Shown: positions 7,240 through 16,443 of the stretch, piece after piece | How the letters are laid out: every line of letters begins with the position of its first letter | Numbering within the stretch: position 1 is the stretch's first letter | Source: Paludibacteraceae bacterium | GTDB lineage: Bacteria; Bacteroidota; Bacteroidia; Bacteroidales; Paludibacteraceae | Direction of reading: 5' to 3' | Length of the DNA: 33,078 bases | Assembly (NCBI GenBank): GCA_017461505.1 | Contig: JAFTXV010000004.1 | Location: 77,490 to 110,567 of the forward strand | Program-made: the position numbers and the translations under genes | The notes under the pieces: model-generated | Seen by the model: the letters and a program-made list of their open reading frames with translations, nothing else | Told to the model about the DNA's origin: nothing | The model's database searches: none

Positions 7240-10200
7240 ATGAAAAAACTTTTCTCTATCGTGCTTCTCATGGCGTGCACTATCACGCTGATGGCACAAA
7301 GTAGCAACAACGAAGACGAGGTTGTTAAGATTGAAAAATGGAATCAACACGCCTATCGCGAGGGCGAGGTGATTGTCAAGTTCAAAGCCGATGGCGCAGT
7401 GCAGATGCGTAAGAACGCCAAAGGCAAGTTCCAGACTGCCAGTATCAGTCAGGTAGATGCTCTCTTTGCGAAACTCGGCGTAGAGGAAGTAGAGGAGCTA
7501 ATGCCTCAAGTGGGTGCTCGCAAAGCTCCACGCCGCATGCGTGCATACAACGGCGCAGAGGTAAAAGACCACGACCTCAGCAAACTCTATCTCATCCGCT
7601 TCAGCGAGCAAGTGGCTGCGCCTATGAGCAACGCGGGCGAGATGCGCACGGTGCACCAAGTGGTGGAGCAGTTGCAAGCCCTTGAGGAAGTGGAGTTTGC
7701 AGAACCAAACTACTTGGTATTTGCTTTAGCCATGGAGTCTGCTGATAGCGCGACTTATGTGGCAGAGCCACTTTATTCTGAGCAATGGGGTCCAGCAGCT
7801 ATCAACTTACCAGCCCTATGGAATATGCCTAAGACCTCTACCAAACGTCCAGTAATCGCGATTCTTGATACAGGTGTAGATGTAGAACACCCTGATCTCA
7901 AAGACAATATCTGGGTAAACGAAAAAGAGAAGAACGGTGTTGCAGGTAAAGACGACGATGGCAACGGTATCGTGGACGATATTTATGGCTATGATTTTGT
8001 CAACCAAACAGGTAACATGGCGGATTTCAACGGTCACGGTACCCACTGTGCAGGTATTGCAGCAGCAGTTGGCAACAACGGCATTGGTATCACAGGTGCC
8101 AACCCTGACGCGCTTATCATGCCTATCACCGTTATGCAATCCGATGGTACCGGTGATGTGGCTACTATCATCAAGGGTATTGACTATGCTGCTGCCAATG
8201 GTGCAGATGTCATCAGCATGAGTTTGGGGGGATATAGCTACTCTATGGCAGAGGAGCAAGCCTTAGGCAAGGCATACGCTACCGCTGTAATAGTAGCTGC
8301 AGCAGGAAATGATGGTCAGCCTATAGAAAAATTGCTGGTATATCCTGGTTGTTTGCAATTCATATTGGGCGTGCAAGCAACTACTCCAGGAGGTGGATTG
8401 GCAGGATTTAGTAATAGGGATAGCGATCCTATTTATACAACCTATAGTACCGAAACAGATCTATACAACTACGAACTTCGCGCTCCTGGAACAGGAATAA
8501 TGAGTACCTATCCACAAGGTCGATACAAAAAACTGCAAGGTACTTCTATGGCAACACCTATGGCAGCAGGTGCCATCTCGCGTCTATTGCAATGCAAGGA
8601 ATACAATAGTTGGGAGTTGCTTTTTGGCGATCTAATTTATACTGCAAACACAGATACTGTAATTGATATTTATGCTGCGTACAAAATCACGGATGCCGAC
8701 CGTAAACCCAATTTGCGACAGGTAACTTATTATCTTACCGATACCCTTGGCGATAATGATAGTCGTGCAGATGCAGGCGACACGATAGCCCTTTATCCAG
8801 TTCTTCGTAACGATTGGGGACAAGCAGAGAATATACGCATGTGGATGGAAGTAGGTTATTACGATGGTACAGGCGATTTCGTACCCGATGACACTACATT
8901 GATAACTTTCTTAACCGATACAGTAGATTTCGGACGTCCATTGAGTAGTTACGCAAAAAATAGGTCAGTTAATCCGATTCGTTTTGTAGTCAATAAGAAA
9001 TGCGTGGATGGACGACATATTAATCTTTGTCTTCGTGCTAAATGCGATAACATGATGCAGAGCTTAACACAAAATAATGTCATTAAAGTAGAGAATGGCG
9101 TAGAGATCGGTGGTATTTTAGAGGACGACCTGACACTCTATCCCGATGTACACTATATCGTAACGCGCGAGTTGTTGATTCCTTCAGGCATTACATTAAT
9201 TATTAAGCCAGGTACAATTATTCGATTTAAAGATAATACAGGATTAACTTGCGAGGGGACTATAATTGCAAATGGAACTCCTGATAGTTTAATAGTATTT
9301 ACAAAAGCCGAATTGGATCAAGGAAAGTTAGCTTCCTATAAGATCACATTTGGTAATTATAGCAAAATTGCATATGCTATGATATGCGATTTTGAATATG
9401 TTCAACCTTCTTATGGAGGAACGTTATCTAATTGTATTATCAAAGATGTAAGGTGGGAGTCTTATAGTTATTCAAATATGAACCAATGCGTTATAACAAA
9501 TTGCCAGCAGGTACACGTAGGAGGTAGCACTCAATTCAATATAAATCAAACGAATATTGTTACAAACACTACATTTCTTTCTGGTGATCCAATATCATTA
9601 CGATACAGATTGAAAAATTGTAATGCATTTTCTAATTTAGTTGGTGGTATTCCTATTAGTGCTACTTATTATATCAACTCTATTTCAGTTTTAAAGCCTT
9701 CCTATCCTTCTTATTTAGGTTCTGCCAGAGAAGACATTCTTCATTCCTACATTGCAGACTTTAATAACCCACTCCTAGAATCTGGAGCTGGATATGGAAA
9801 AGGAGTCGTTCATTTGGACTATGTTGCCAAAGAACCTATCCGAGAAGCCCATGGTATCGTATGGAAAGTGGTGGTCAACGGCTACGACGCACAAGATGAG
9901 TTCGAGATGCTCCCACCGTTAGGTGTGGGCAAACACAAATTTGAAGTGTATTTCAATCGTGCAATGGACACCTCTATTGTACCTCATATCTCTATGGGCG
10001 TTCGCCTGCCATATACCCAAAACATCATTGCAGAAGATGGTAGTTGGTCTGCGGATAGCACTATTTACACCGCATACCTCACTATCAATGGCAAAACCAA
10101 TACAGATGGTCTGAACCGTATCTATGTTTATGGTGCAGAAGATACCGACCACTTCGAGATTCCGGAAGAGTACCACCGCTTCAATGTGCAAGTAGCAGCA

Positions 10201-11352
10201 ACTGGTTCGCTCAGCACTGGACTGATGGCAGAAGCGGGACTTGGCAAAGTAGCCCTCACATGGCAAACCGATGAAGAAGATTTTGAAGACCTGCTCGGAT
10301 ATAACATCTATCGTTGGACTGAAGATACTATCAAGTGGGATAGACACTATGATAGCAGTTGCAAATGTTATATCGAAGCAGGTTGGAAATTTGACACCGT
10401 GCAAATTAGTCAGTCTCTCATTGACTCACAAGACACTGCTTTTGTGGACTTCGATGTAGTGCCAGGTAAGACGTATTACTATGTCATCAAGCAAGTTACC
10501 ACATCCTTGTCTTCTTATTCTATTTCCAATCCAGTGGCAGCCACCCCATTGACTGCTCAAAAAGGCGATGCCAATGGTAGTATGAGTGTGGACGTGGCTG
10601 ACGTAGTAACTGAAGTCGCATACCTCACAGGTAATAATCCACAACCATTTATCTTCGAGGCAGCAGATGTCAATAGCGACAACACCGTCAATATCCTCGA
10701 CATCGTAGGTACAGTCAATATCATCACCAACCCTGCGGCTTCTTCGCTTGGCTTCTCAGACAACAACACCGCTACTTATAGCATCGAGGATGGTATTCTC
10801 TATGTGGAAACTCCAGTCGTACTCGGTGGTGTACAATTCTCCTTTGATGCAGAAGCAGAGATCTCAGCACTGGAGGCACTCAACGGCTTTGAGCAAGTGA
10901 CTTGGAACACTGCAGACCATCTCAACTTCATGGCTTACTCCATGAGCGGCAAGACTCTCGGTGTCGGCAAACACGCACTGCTCTATGTGGGCGATGCAGA
11001 GATAAAGAAAATCATTCTCAGCAATACCCAAGGGCAAAACATACCTGCTATCCAACGCACCACCACCGACCTCTCATCCGTAGAAGCGATGCAAATGCGC
11101 TTACCAAATCCTAACCCATTCACTACGCAAGTGAATATCCCATATGTGGTAGGACAATCGGGCAAGCATGAGGTACGATTGGTATTTACCAACGTAGCAG
11201 GTTTGATGGTAGATAGTTATTCTGCTACTCAGACTTTCGGCGAATACACCTACACTTGGCGCCCAGGTGCGTTGCTAGAAGGCATGTACTTCGTGACCCT
11301 CTACGTGGACGGCAAGAAAATGCAAAGTAGCAAACTCGTTAAGGTGAACTAA
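7240..11352 (+). CDS. Secreted subtilisin-like protease with dockerin-like module and T9SS sorting domain
   Basis: A 1370-residue multidomain exported protease. Residues 1-20 are a signal peptide (cleavage at LMA-Q). Residues about 38-160 resemble the fervidolysin-type prodomain (YREGEVIVKFKADG). The S8 catalytic domain spans about 185-455 with Asp210 (ILDTGVD), His266 (HGTHCAG), oxyanion Asn357 (AAAGNDG) and Ser436 (GTSMATPMAAG); all catalytic residues are intact, and DDDGNGIVDD looks like a calcium loop. A beta-helix-like region follows (GTIIRFKDNTGL near 650), an FN3-like domain (about 990-1100), a dockerin-like double calcium repeat at 1109-1165 (GDANGSMSVDVADVV and ADVNSDNTVNILDIV), a beta domain, and a type A T9SS C-terminal domain from about 1287 (LPNPNPFTTQV to KLVKVN). 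It should be exported by the T9SS and released or anchored at the surface. The next gene starts 17 bases later and is surely co-transcribed. Confidence 0.9.
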   Translation: MKKLFSIVLLMACTITLMAQSSNNEDEVVKIEKWNQHAYREGEVIVKFKADGAVQMRKNAKGKFQTASISQVDALFAKLGVEEVEELMPQVGARKAPRRMRAYNGAEVKDHDLSKLYLIRFSEQVAAPMSNAGEMRTVHQVVEQLQALEEVEFAEPNYLVFALAMESADSATYVAEPLYSEQWGPAAINLPALWNMPKTSTKRPVIAILDTGVDVEHPDLKDNIWVNEKEKNGVAGKDDDGNGIVDDIYGYDFVNQTGNMADFNGHGTHCAGIAAAVGNNGIGITGANPDALIMPITVMQSDGTGDVATIIKGIDYAAANGADVISMSLGGYSYSMAEEQALGKAYATAVIVAAAGNDGQPIEKLLVYPGCLQFILGVQATTPGGGLAGFSNRDSDPIYTTYSTETDLYNYELRAPGTGIMSTYPQGRYKKLQGTSMATPMAAGAISRLLQCKEYNSWELLFGDLIYTANTDTVIDIYAAYKITDADRKPNLRQVTYYLTDTLGDNDSRADAGDTIALYPVLRNDWGQAENIRMWMEVGYYDGTGDFVPDDTTLITFLTDTVDFGRPLSSYAKNRSVNPIRFVVNKKCVDGRHINLCLRAKCDNMMQSLTQNNVIKVENGVEIGGILEDDLTLYPDVHYIVTRELLIPSGITLIIKPGTIIRFKDNTGLTCEGTIIANGTPDSLIVFTKAELDQGKLASYKITFGNYSKIAYAMICDFEYVQPSYGGTLSNCIIKDVRWESYSYSNMNQCVITNCQQVHVGGSTQFNINQTNIVTNTTFLSGDPISLRYRLKNCNAFSNLVGGIPISATYYINSISVLKPSYPSYLGSAREDILHSYIADFNNPLLESGAGYGKGVVHLDYVAKEPIREAHGIVWKVVVNGYDAQDEFEMLPPLGVGKHKFEVYFNRAMDTSIVPHISMGVRLPYTQNIIAEDGSWSADSTIYTAYLTINGKTNTDGLNRIYVYGAEDTDHFEIPEEYHRFNVQVAATGSLSTGLMAEAGLGKVALTWQTDEEDFEDLLGYNIYRWTEDTIKWDRHYDSSCKCYIEAGWKFDTVQISQSLIDSQDTAFVDFDVVPGKTYYYVIKQVTTSLSSYSISNPVAATPLTAQKGDANGSMSVDVADVVTEVAYLTGNNPQPFIFEAADVNSDNTVNILDIVGTVNIITNPAASSLGFSDNNTATYSIEDGILYVETPVVLGGVQFSFDAEAEISALEALNGFEQVTWNTADHLNFMAYSMSGKTLGVGKHALLYVGDAEIKKIILSNTQGQNIPAIQRTTTDLSSVEAMQMRLPNPNPFTTQVNIPYVVGQSGKHEVRLVFTNVAGLMVDSYSATQTFGEYTYTWRPGALLEGMYFVTLYVDGKKMQSSKLVKVN

Positions 11353-11369
11353 CCACAAAAGGTTTAGTT

Positions 11370-14300
11370 ATGAAACAATTTTTGATACTATGCTTTGCTT
11401 GGTGCATAAGTACCTATGCCATGGCAAGCAATACCATCACTCTCTCTTCCGTTAGCGGGACACCGCAGACGGAAGTGGAGGTAGTCGTGTCGCTCAACAA
11501 TACCGATGCCATCACAGCATTGGAGATGAATATCCCGCTGGGCGAGCACTTGTCGTATGTCAATAGTTCTGCCACCCTCGCTACCACACGCAGCAATGGA
11601 CATCAACTATCCGCTGCACAAGTAGGACAGGAGTTGCGCATTTATATCTACAGCCTCAGTCTCAATGCCCTACAAGGTAACACGGGCGAACTGCTGACTT
11701 TCCGTTTGCTCTTAGGTAACGAGCCTGCCAATTACACGCTATCGCCTACCGTTGTTCTCAGTAATGCACAAGGCACATCCATCGACGGCAGCGTACAAGC
11801 AGGCAATGTAACTATCCAAGCACCCAAATTGCAGATAGTCAATCCGCAAATCGATTACGGACATATCCCTATTCGTGACACCTACACCAAGAATCTGCAA
11901 CTCAAGAATGTCGGAAACTTACCTCTCACGATAGAGAATATCACCACCACCGACCCGCTGTTTGTACCCAAGCAAACAACGCTCACCATCGCTGCAGGAC
12001 AAACCACATCCGTTGCTATTGACTACACCCCCACAGAGCGCGGCGCAGTCAATACAGAGGCAATCGTCAAGTCCAACGCCATCAATGGCGAACAAGTAGC
12101 GACTATCATGGCAGACCCCTTCTCCGTGAACGAACTGCATGTAGGTACAGCCAGCGGCATTGCCGATAGCATTGTGACCATCTCCCTCACAATGAACAAC
12201 ATGGAGCCTATCGTGGCGATGCAATGTGCTTTCAAACTACCCAAGCAGTTGGAGTATGTAGCAAACAGTTTGGCAGTCAACGCTACGCGCAACAACGGAC
12301 ATCAAGCCCTTTCTACCCTCCGTGGCGATACATTGTTTTTGGCTATCTTCTCTATGACCAATCAGCCATTGCACGCCAACGACGGCGAGGTAGCTACCTT
12401 CCAACTCCGCCTCAACGGCTCATCGGGTACCTATTACCTCAAACCCATTGATGTCGTACTCAGCAATATCACGGAGGAGAATATGGTATCAGCTACTTCG
12501 CAAGGCAAAGTTACCATCAAAGCCCCTGCTATCAGCAGCAACGCTTCGCTCGCTTTTGGTAGTCATGCTATCACCGAAGAGGCATATGCCACTCATTCCG
12601 TGCGAAATAATGGTAGTGCACCGTTAGTATTGGAACGCGCTACATTCTTGGCAGAGGGTTATCGCGTGGTGGAAGAATTACCTATCACCATAGCAAATGG
12701 CAAGACGACTACGATCACCGTGGCATATCAACCCACCGAGGAAGGCGACTTCTCCACCACAATGAACCTCTACACCAATGACCCTAACAACCGACTAAAG
12801 ACAGTCGCTCTCTCTGGACATGTGTTCGAACCCAATGCTTTATCATTGACAGGACAAAGCAACCAAGATGGCACCTACACATTGTCGGTGGCAATGGACA
12901 ACTACACCGATATTGTGGCAGTCCAATACGACCTGCATTGGCGTAGCGATATGACTACTTCGCAAGCGGCATTCACGCCATCGGAGCGAATGAGTAGTCA
13001 TAGTTATTCCGTCACTCCATTGGGCAATAATGGCTACCGCATAATCCTCTTTTCGTTCTCTAATGCACTAATCAACGGACATGATGGGCTGCTAAACCAA
13101 CTGGTATTCACTCCACAAGGAGATGTGAACTATTGTGGCAGTACTATTTCTATTGATAATATTGTGCTAAGTAATGCTGCTGGAAGCGACAAGACATCCG
13201 TTCCAACAACTTCTCTGCGTACAGCGCATACCAAATGGGAAAATGTCGCTGCAACCGCCTGCGACGAATATGTATGGAATGGTACAACTTATTCCGAAAC
13301 AGGTATTTATATCGACACTATCCCTTCACAAGCAGGATGTGATAGTATTGTAACATTGCATTTGACCATCAACCGTAGCAGCACCACCGAGGAGACTGAG
13401 GTAGTATGCGATAGTTACACTTGGACTGATGGAAAGACCTACACCGAGTCGGGTACTTACTACCAATATCTACAAACAGTACATGGTTGTGATAGTACAG
13501 TAGTATTACACCTTACTATTAATAATAGTGTAGTGGTACCATACGAGGTAACCGCTTGCGACAGTTATACGTGGAGCAATGGTGTGACCTATACGCAATC
13601 AGGCGTTTACTATGACTCACTCAAAACTATACACGGTTGCGATAGTGTAGAGATTCTGACATTGACCATTAACTATAGCGATACTGCCACCTTCACTGCT
13701 ACTGCTTGTGATAGTTACACTTGGCATGATAAGATATACACCACATCTGGAGTATATGAGTACCTAACTCAAACCATCAATGGCTGCGATAGTCTGGAGG
13801 TACTAACCCTGACCATCAACCGTAGCAGCACCACCGAGGAGACTGAGGTAGTATGCGACAGCTACACATGGACCGACGGCAAAACTTACACCGAGTCCGG
13901 AACGTATTACCAGTACCTACAAACCATCCACGGCTGCGATAGTACTGTGGTGCTCAACTTGACTGTCAACCGCAGTATCGAGGTTTCATACGAGGTAACC
14001 GCTTGCGACAGTTATACATGGAGCAATGGCAAGACCTATACACAATCAGGCGTGTACTACGACTCACTCAAAACTATACAAGGTTGCGATAGCGTAGAGA
14101 TCCTGACATTGACCATTAACTATAGCGATACGGCATACTTTAGTGCAACGGCTTGCGATAGCTATGTATGGCATGATGAGACATACACCACATCTGGTGT
14201 ATATGAGTACCTAACCCAAACCATCAATGGCTGCGATAGTTTAGAGGTACTGACCCTCACTATCAACAACAGCATCACTACGGAGCAGACAGAAGTAGCC

Positions 14301-15896
14301 TGCGATAGTTACACTTGGACTGATGGCAAGACCTACACCGAGTCGGGTACTTACTACCAATATCGACAAACTGTACTTGGTTGTGATAGTACAGTAGTAT
14401 TACACCTTACTATTAATAATAGTGTAGTAGTACCATACGAGGTAACTACTTGCGACAGTTATACATGGAGCAATGGCAAGACCTATACACAATCAGGCGT
14501 GTACTACGACTCACTCAAAACTATACAAGGTTGCGATAGTGTAGAGATTCTGACATTGACCATCAACTATAGCGATACTGCTACCTTCACCGCTACTGCT
14601 TGTGATAGTTATGTATGGCATGATAAGACATACACCACATCTGGTGTATATGAGTACCTAACTAAAACCGTCAATGGCTGCGATAGTCTGGAGGTACTGA
14701 CCCTCACTATCAACAACAGCATCACTACGGAGCAGACAGAAGTTTCTTGCGATAGTTACACTTGGACTGATGGAAAGACCTACACCGAGTCGGGTACTTA
14801 CTACCAATACTTGCAAACTGTACATGGTTGTGATAGTATAGTGGTATTACACCTTACTATTAATAATAGTGTAGTAGTACCATACGAGGTGACAACTTGC
14901 GACAGTTATACCTGGAGCAATGGTGTGACCTATACGCAATCGGGCGTATACTACGACTCACTCAAAACCATATACGGTTGCGATAGTGTAGAGATCTTGA
15001 CGTTGACCATCAACTATAGCGATACGGCCTACTTTGGTGCCACATCGTGCGATAGTTACGTATGGCATGATGAGACATATACCGCCTCAGGAACATACGA
15101 GTACTTGACACAAACTATCCGTGGTTGTGACAGTTTGGAGGTTTTGACCCTAACCATCAACCGTAGTGTAACAAGCGAGGAGACATATGTATCTTGTGAT
15201 TCATATACTTGGAATGGTGAGACTTACAGCGAGAGTGGGGAATATGTTTACATTACAGTCGCTGCCAACGGCTGCGATAGTATTGTTACTTTGCATTTGA
15301 CCATTCTGCCTGATGCTACCACAGAAAGCGAAACGCTTGTGCTTTGTCCTTCAGAACTGCCATATGAGTGGTATGAGCAAGTACTTACTGAGGCTGGTAC
15401 CTATACTGCAACCGAACAATACGCTGGTATGGAGTGCGATAGCGTCATCCACGAACTGACAGTGAATGTGTATGTACAGACATTGCCAGCCCAGGTGACA
15501 CTACCTATCGTTCGCACGGGTGAAGCGATTGATGTGACTACTCCAACCGCCGAGATTCAAGCACATATGGCTGCTGAGACATGGTATGCTCCTAATGCAT
15601 TGGTAGCTTGGTATGTCATGAATAATAGCGACTGGACAGCATTAACAGATGAACCTGTAGCAACTGGCATCACAGAGGTGATACTCAAATATGCTGTAGA
15701 AACGGACTGTGGCAATATAGAATCCGACAAGATGGTTATTGCAGTAGAGACGACGGATGTTGAGAACACGCAAAGCCAATCGCCAAGCTCCAATTGCCAA
15801 AAGATACTCTACGAAGACCATATCTATATCCTCCGCGAAGGCAAAGTATATAGTGTCATGGGACATGAGATGTGTAATGTCACCCTGCGTGATTAA
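11370..15896 (+). CDS. Giant exported protein: three cohesin-like domains plus about 15 CDSY modules
   Basis: A 1508-residue protein with a signal peptide (residues 1-19, cleavage near AMA-S). Three cohesin-like beta domains lie at about 21-150, 253-385 and 488-620; each opens with V-SGT/VxVxVxxNN-DAIxALE and ends GELLTFRL...VVLSNAQGT. Between them sit two Ig-like domains of the ASPM/HYDIN kind (DYGHIPIRDT..LKNVGNLPL; LAFGSHAITEE..VRNNGSAPL). From residue 628 come 14 clear modules of 49-51 residues with the pattern CDSYTW-x-GxTYTxSGxY-x-GCDSxxxLxLTIN plus one divergent one; each has two cysteines that could pair. The tail has no full T9SS domain, but ends with KILYEDHIYILREGKVY and VMGHE, a short C-terminal motif I associate with exported Bacteroidales proteins. 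Inferred role: extracellular scaffold or adhesin, possibly docking the upstream protease. Confidence 0.82.
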   Translation: MKQFLILCFAWCISTYAMASNTITLSSVSGTPQTEVEVVVSLNNTDAITALEMNIPLGEHLSYVNSSATLATTRSNGHQLSAAQVGQELRIYIYSLSLNALQGNTGELLTFRLLLGNEPANYTLSPTVVLSNAQGTSIDGSVQAGNVTIQAPKLQIVNPQIDYGHIPIRDTYTKNLQLKNVGNLPLTIENITTTDPLFVPKQTTLTIAAGQTTSVAIDYTPTERGAVNTEAIVKSNAINGEQVATIMADPFSVNELHVGTASGIADSIVTISLTMNNMEPIVAMQCAFKLPKQLEYVANSLAVNATRNNGHQALSTLRGDTLFLAIFSMTNQPLHANDGEVATFQLRLNGSSGTYYLKPIDVVLSNITEENMVSATSQGKVTIKAPAISSNASLAFGSHAITEEAYATHSVRNNGSAPLVLERATFLAEGYRVVEELPITIANGKTTTITVAYQPTEEGDFSTTMNLYTNDPNNRLKTVALSGHVFEPNALSLTGQSNQDGTYTLSVAMDNYTDIVAVQYDLHWRSDMTTSQAAFTPSERMSSHSYSVTPLGNNGYRIILFSFSNALINGHDGLLNQLVFTPQGDVNYCGSTISIDNIVLSNAAGSDKTSVPTTSLRTAHTKWENVAATACDEYVWNGTTYSETGIYIDTIPSQAGCDSIVTLHLTINRSSTTEETEVVCDSYTWTDGKTYTESGTYYQYLQTVHGCDSTVVLHLTINNSVVVPYEVTACDSYTWSNGVTYTQSGVYYDSLKTIHGCDSVEILTLTINYSDTATFTATACDSYTWHDKIYTTSGVYEYLTQTINGCDSLEVLTLTINRSSTTEETEVVCDSYTWTDGKTYTESGTYYQYLQTIHGCDSTVVLNLTVNRSIEVSYEVTACDSYTWSNGKTYTQSGVYYDSLKTIQGCDSVEILTLTINYSDTAYFSATACDSYVWHDETYTTSGVYEYLTQTINGCDSLEVLTLTINNSITTEQTEVACDSYTWTDGKTYTESGTYYQYRQTVLGCDSTVVLHLTINNSVVVPYEVTTCDSYTWSNGKTYTQSGVYYDSLKTIQGCDSVEILTLTINYSDTATFTATACDSYVWHDKTYTTSGVYEYLTKTVNGCDSLEVLTLTINNSITTEQTEVSCDSYTWTDGKTYTESGTYYQYLQTVHGCDSIVVLHLTINNSVVVPYEVTTCDSYTWSNGVTYTQSGVYYDSLKTIYGCDSVEILTLTINYSDTAYFGATSCDSYVWHDETYTASGTYEYLTQTIRGCDSLEVLTLTINRSVTSEETYVSCDSYTWNGETYSESGEYVYITVAANGCDSIVTLHLTILPDATTESETLVLCPSELPYEWYEQVLTEAGTYTATEQYAGMECDSVIHELTVNVYVQTLPAQVTLPIVRTGEAIDVTTPTAEIQAHMAAETWYAPNALVAWYVMNNSDWTALTDEPVATGITEVILKYAVETDCGNIESDKMVIAVETTDVENTQSQSPSSNCQKILYEDHIYILREGKVYSVMGHEMCNVTLRD
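13407..15194 (+). repeat. 447-base higher-order tandem repeat, four copies
   Basis: Cysteine codons that begin equivalent modules fall at 13407, 13854, 14301, 14748 and 15195, exactly 447 bases apart. Each 447-base unit encodes three different modules in fixed order (A: WTDGKTYTESGTYYQY; B: WSNGKTYTQSGVYYDS; C: WHDETYTTSGVYEY) of 49, 49 and 51 residues. Single flanking modules precede and follow. Confidence 0.95.
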
Positions 15897-16051
15897 GAAT
15901 GGTGCATTGATTTTCAAGGAGAAAGGATCTCGGAATCAATTTCTGCGGACTTTTGAGAATGTCTGAGAATGTGTTCGCAGGAAGTCCGTGGGAATATCAA
16001 TCTTTTGGTCAAGTGTCTGATTATCAATCATACTTGATATAAAAGACAGAT

Positions 16052-16114
16052 ACCGTAAATACCGTATTTCCCGTATTGCGTAAAATCAAATACGGGATTT
16101 ACGGGAAATACGGT
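16052..16114. repeat. Nested inverted repeat of ACCGTATTTCCCGTA units
   Basis: ACCGTATTTCCCGTA (16061-16075) is perfectly inverted at 16100-16114, a 15-base stem with a 24-base centre that itself contains further TACGGG copies; several alternative hairpins are possible. No T run follows, so a terminator role is doubtful. Confidence 0.85.
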
Positions 16115-16183
16115 CGCTATTATTATACCCCCGTAACTACAAAGTTACAGAATCTATACCAATGGGATAAGCATGGGAAATGA

Positions 16184-16313
16184 ATCACATAGTAATCACA
16201 TACTAATCTCATAGTTATCACATAGTAGATATAGTAAAGGTATAGTATGAACCCGTCAAGGACCCGTAATTAGTAGGTAATAGGTAATAATTAATAGTTA
16301 ATATTTTTGAGGA
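16184..16313. repeat. ATCACATAGTA-type and TTAATAGTTAAT-type repeats
   Basis: ATCACATAGTA and close variants recur four times up to 16230, followed by ATAGTAAAGGTATAGTATG, and then TAGGTAATAGGTAATAATTA. Part of the same class of low-complexity spacers found elsewhere in the window. Confidence 0.6.
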
Positions 16314-16385
16314 TTAATTGTTGATAGTTTCTTAGATAGGAAGGAGTGGGCCATGTAACTTTTTTTGCATATTTTTGCGCAATCA

Positions 16386-16417
16386 TTTGCATATATAATT
16401 TTTTTTCTGTACCTTTG
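16386..16417 (+). promoter_or_regulatory. Promoter of the EF-G paralogue gene
   Basis: TTTG at 16386-16389 (extended TTTGCATATATAA), 20 bases including a T8 tract, TACCTTTG at 16410-16417 followed by C. The leader is about 65 bases. Confidence 0.82.
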
Positions 16418-16421
16418 CCGT

Positions 16422-16443
16422 CGGTTTTTGTTCGCAAAAGCCG
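16422..16443 (+). promoter_or_regulatory. 5' leader hairpin with UUCG loop
   Basis: CGGTTTTTG-TTCG-CAAAAGCCG is a 9-base stem (one G-U pair) with a TTCG loop. It begins about 5 bases after the -7 box, so the mRNA should start at or beside this hairpin. Confidence 0.6.

Larger units (their letters stand above)
15897..16385. other. Repeat-rich gap with no gene
   Basis: No reading frame here has the look of a gene. The gap holds a 63-base nested dyad of TACCGTA/TACGGGAAA units, a small inverted repeat GTAACT-ACAA-AGTTAC at 16133-16148, a run of ATCACATAGTA-like repeats, and a TTAATAGTTAAT-type stretch. No clear rho-independent terminator for the upstream gene is visible. Confidence 0.7.

Noticed and set aside
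13407-15194. CRISPR-like array
   Set aside because: The repeats are coding, 147-447 bases long, with no short identical repeats separated by unique spacers, and no cas genes nearby.
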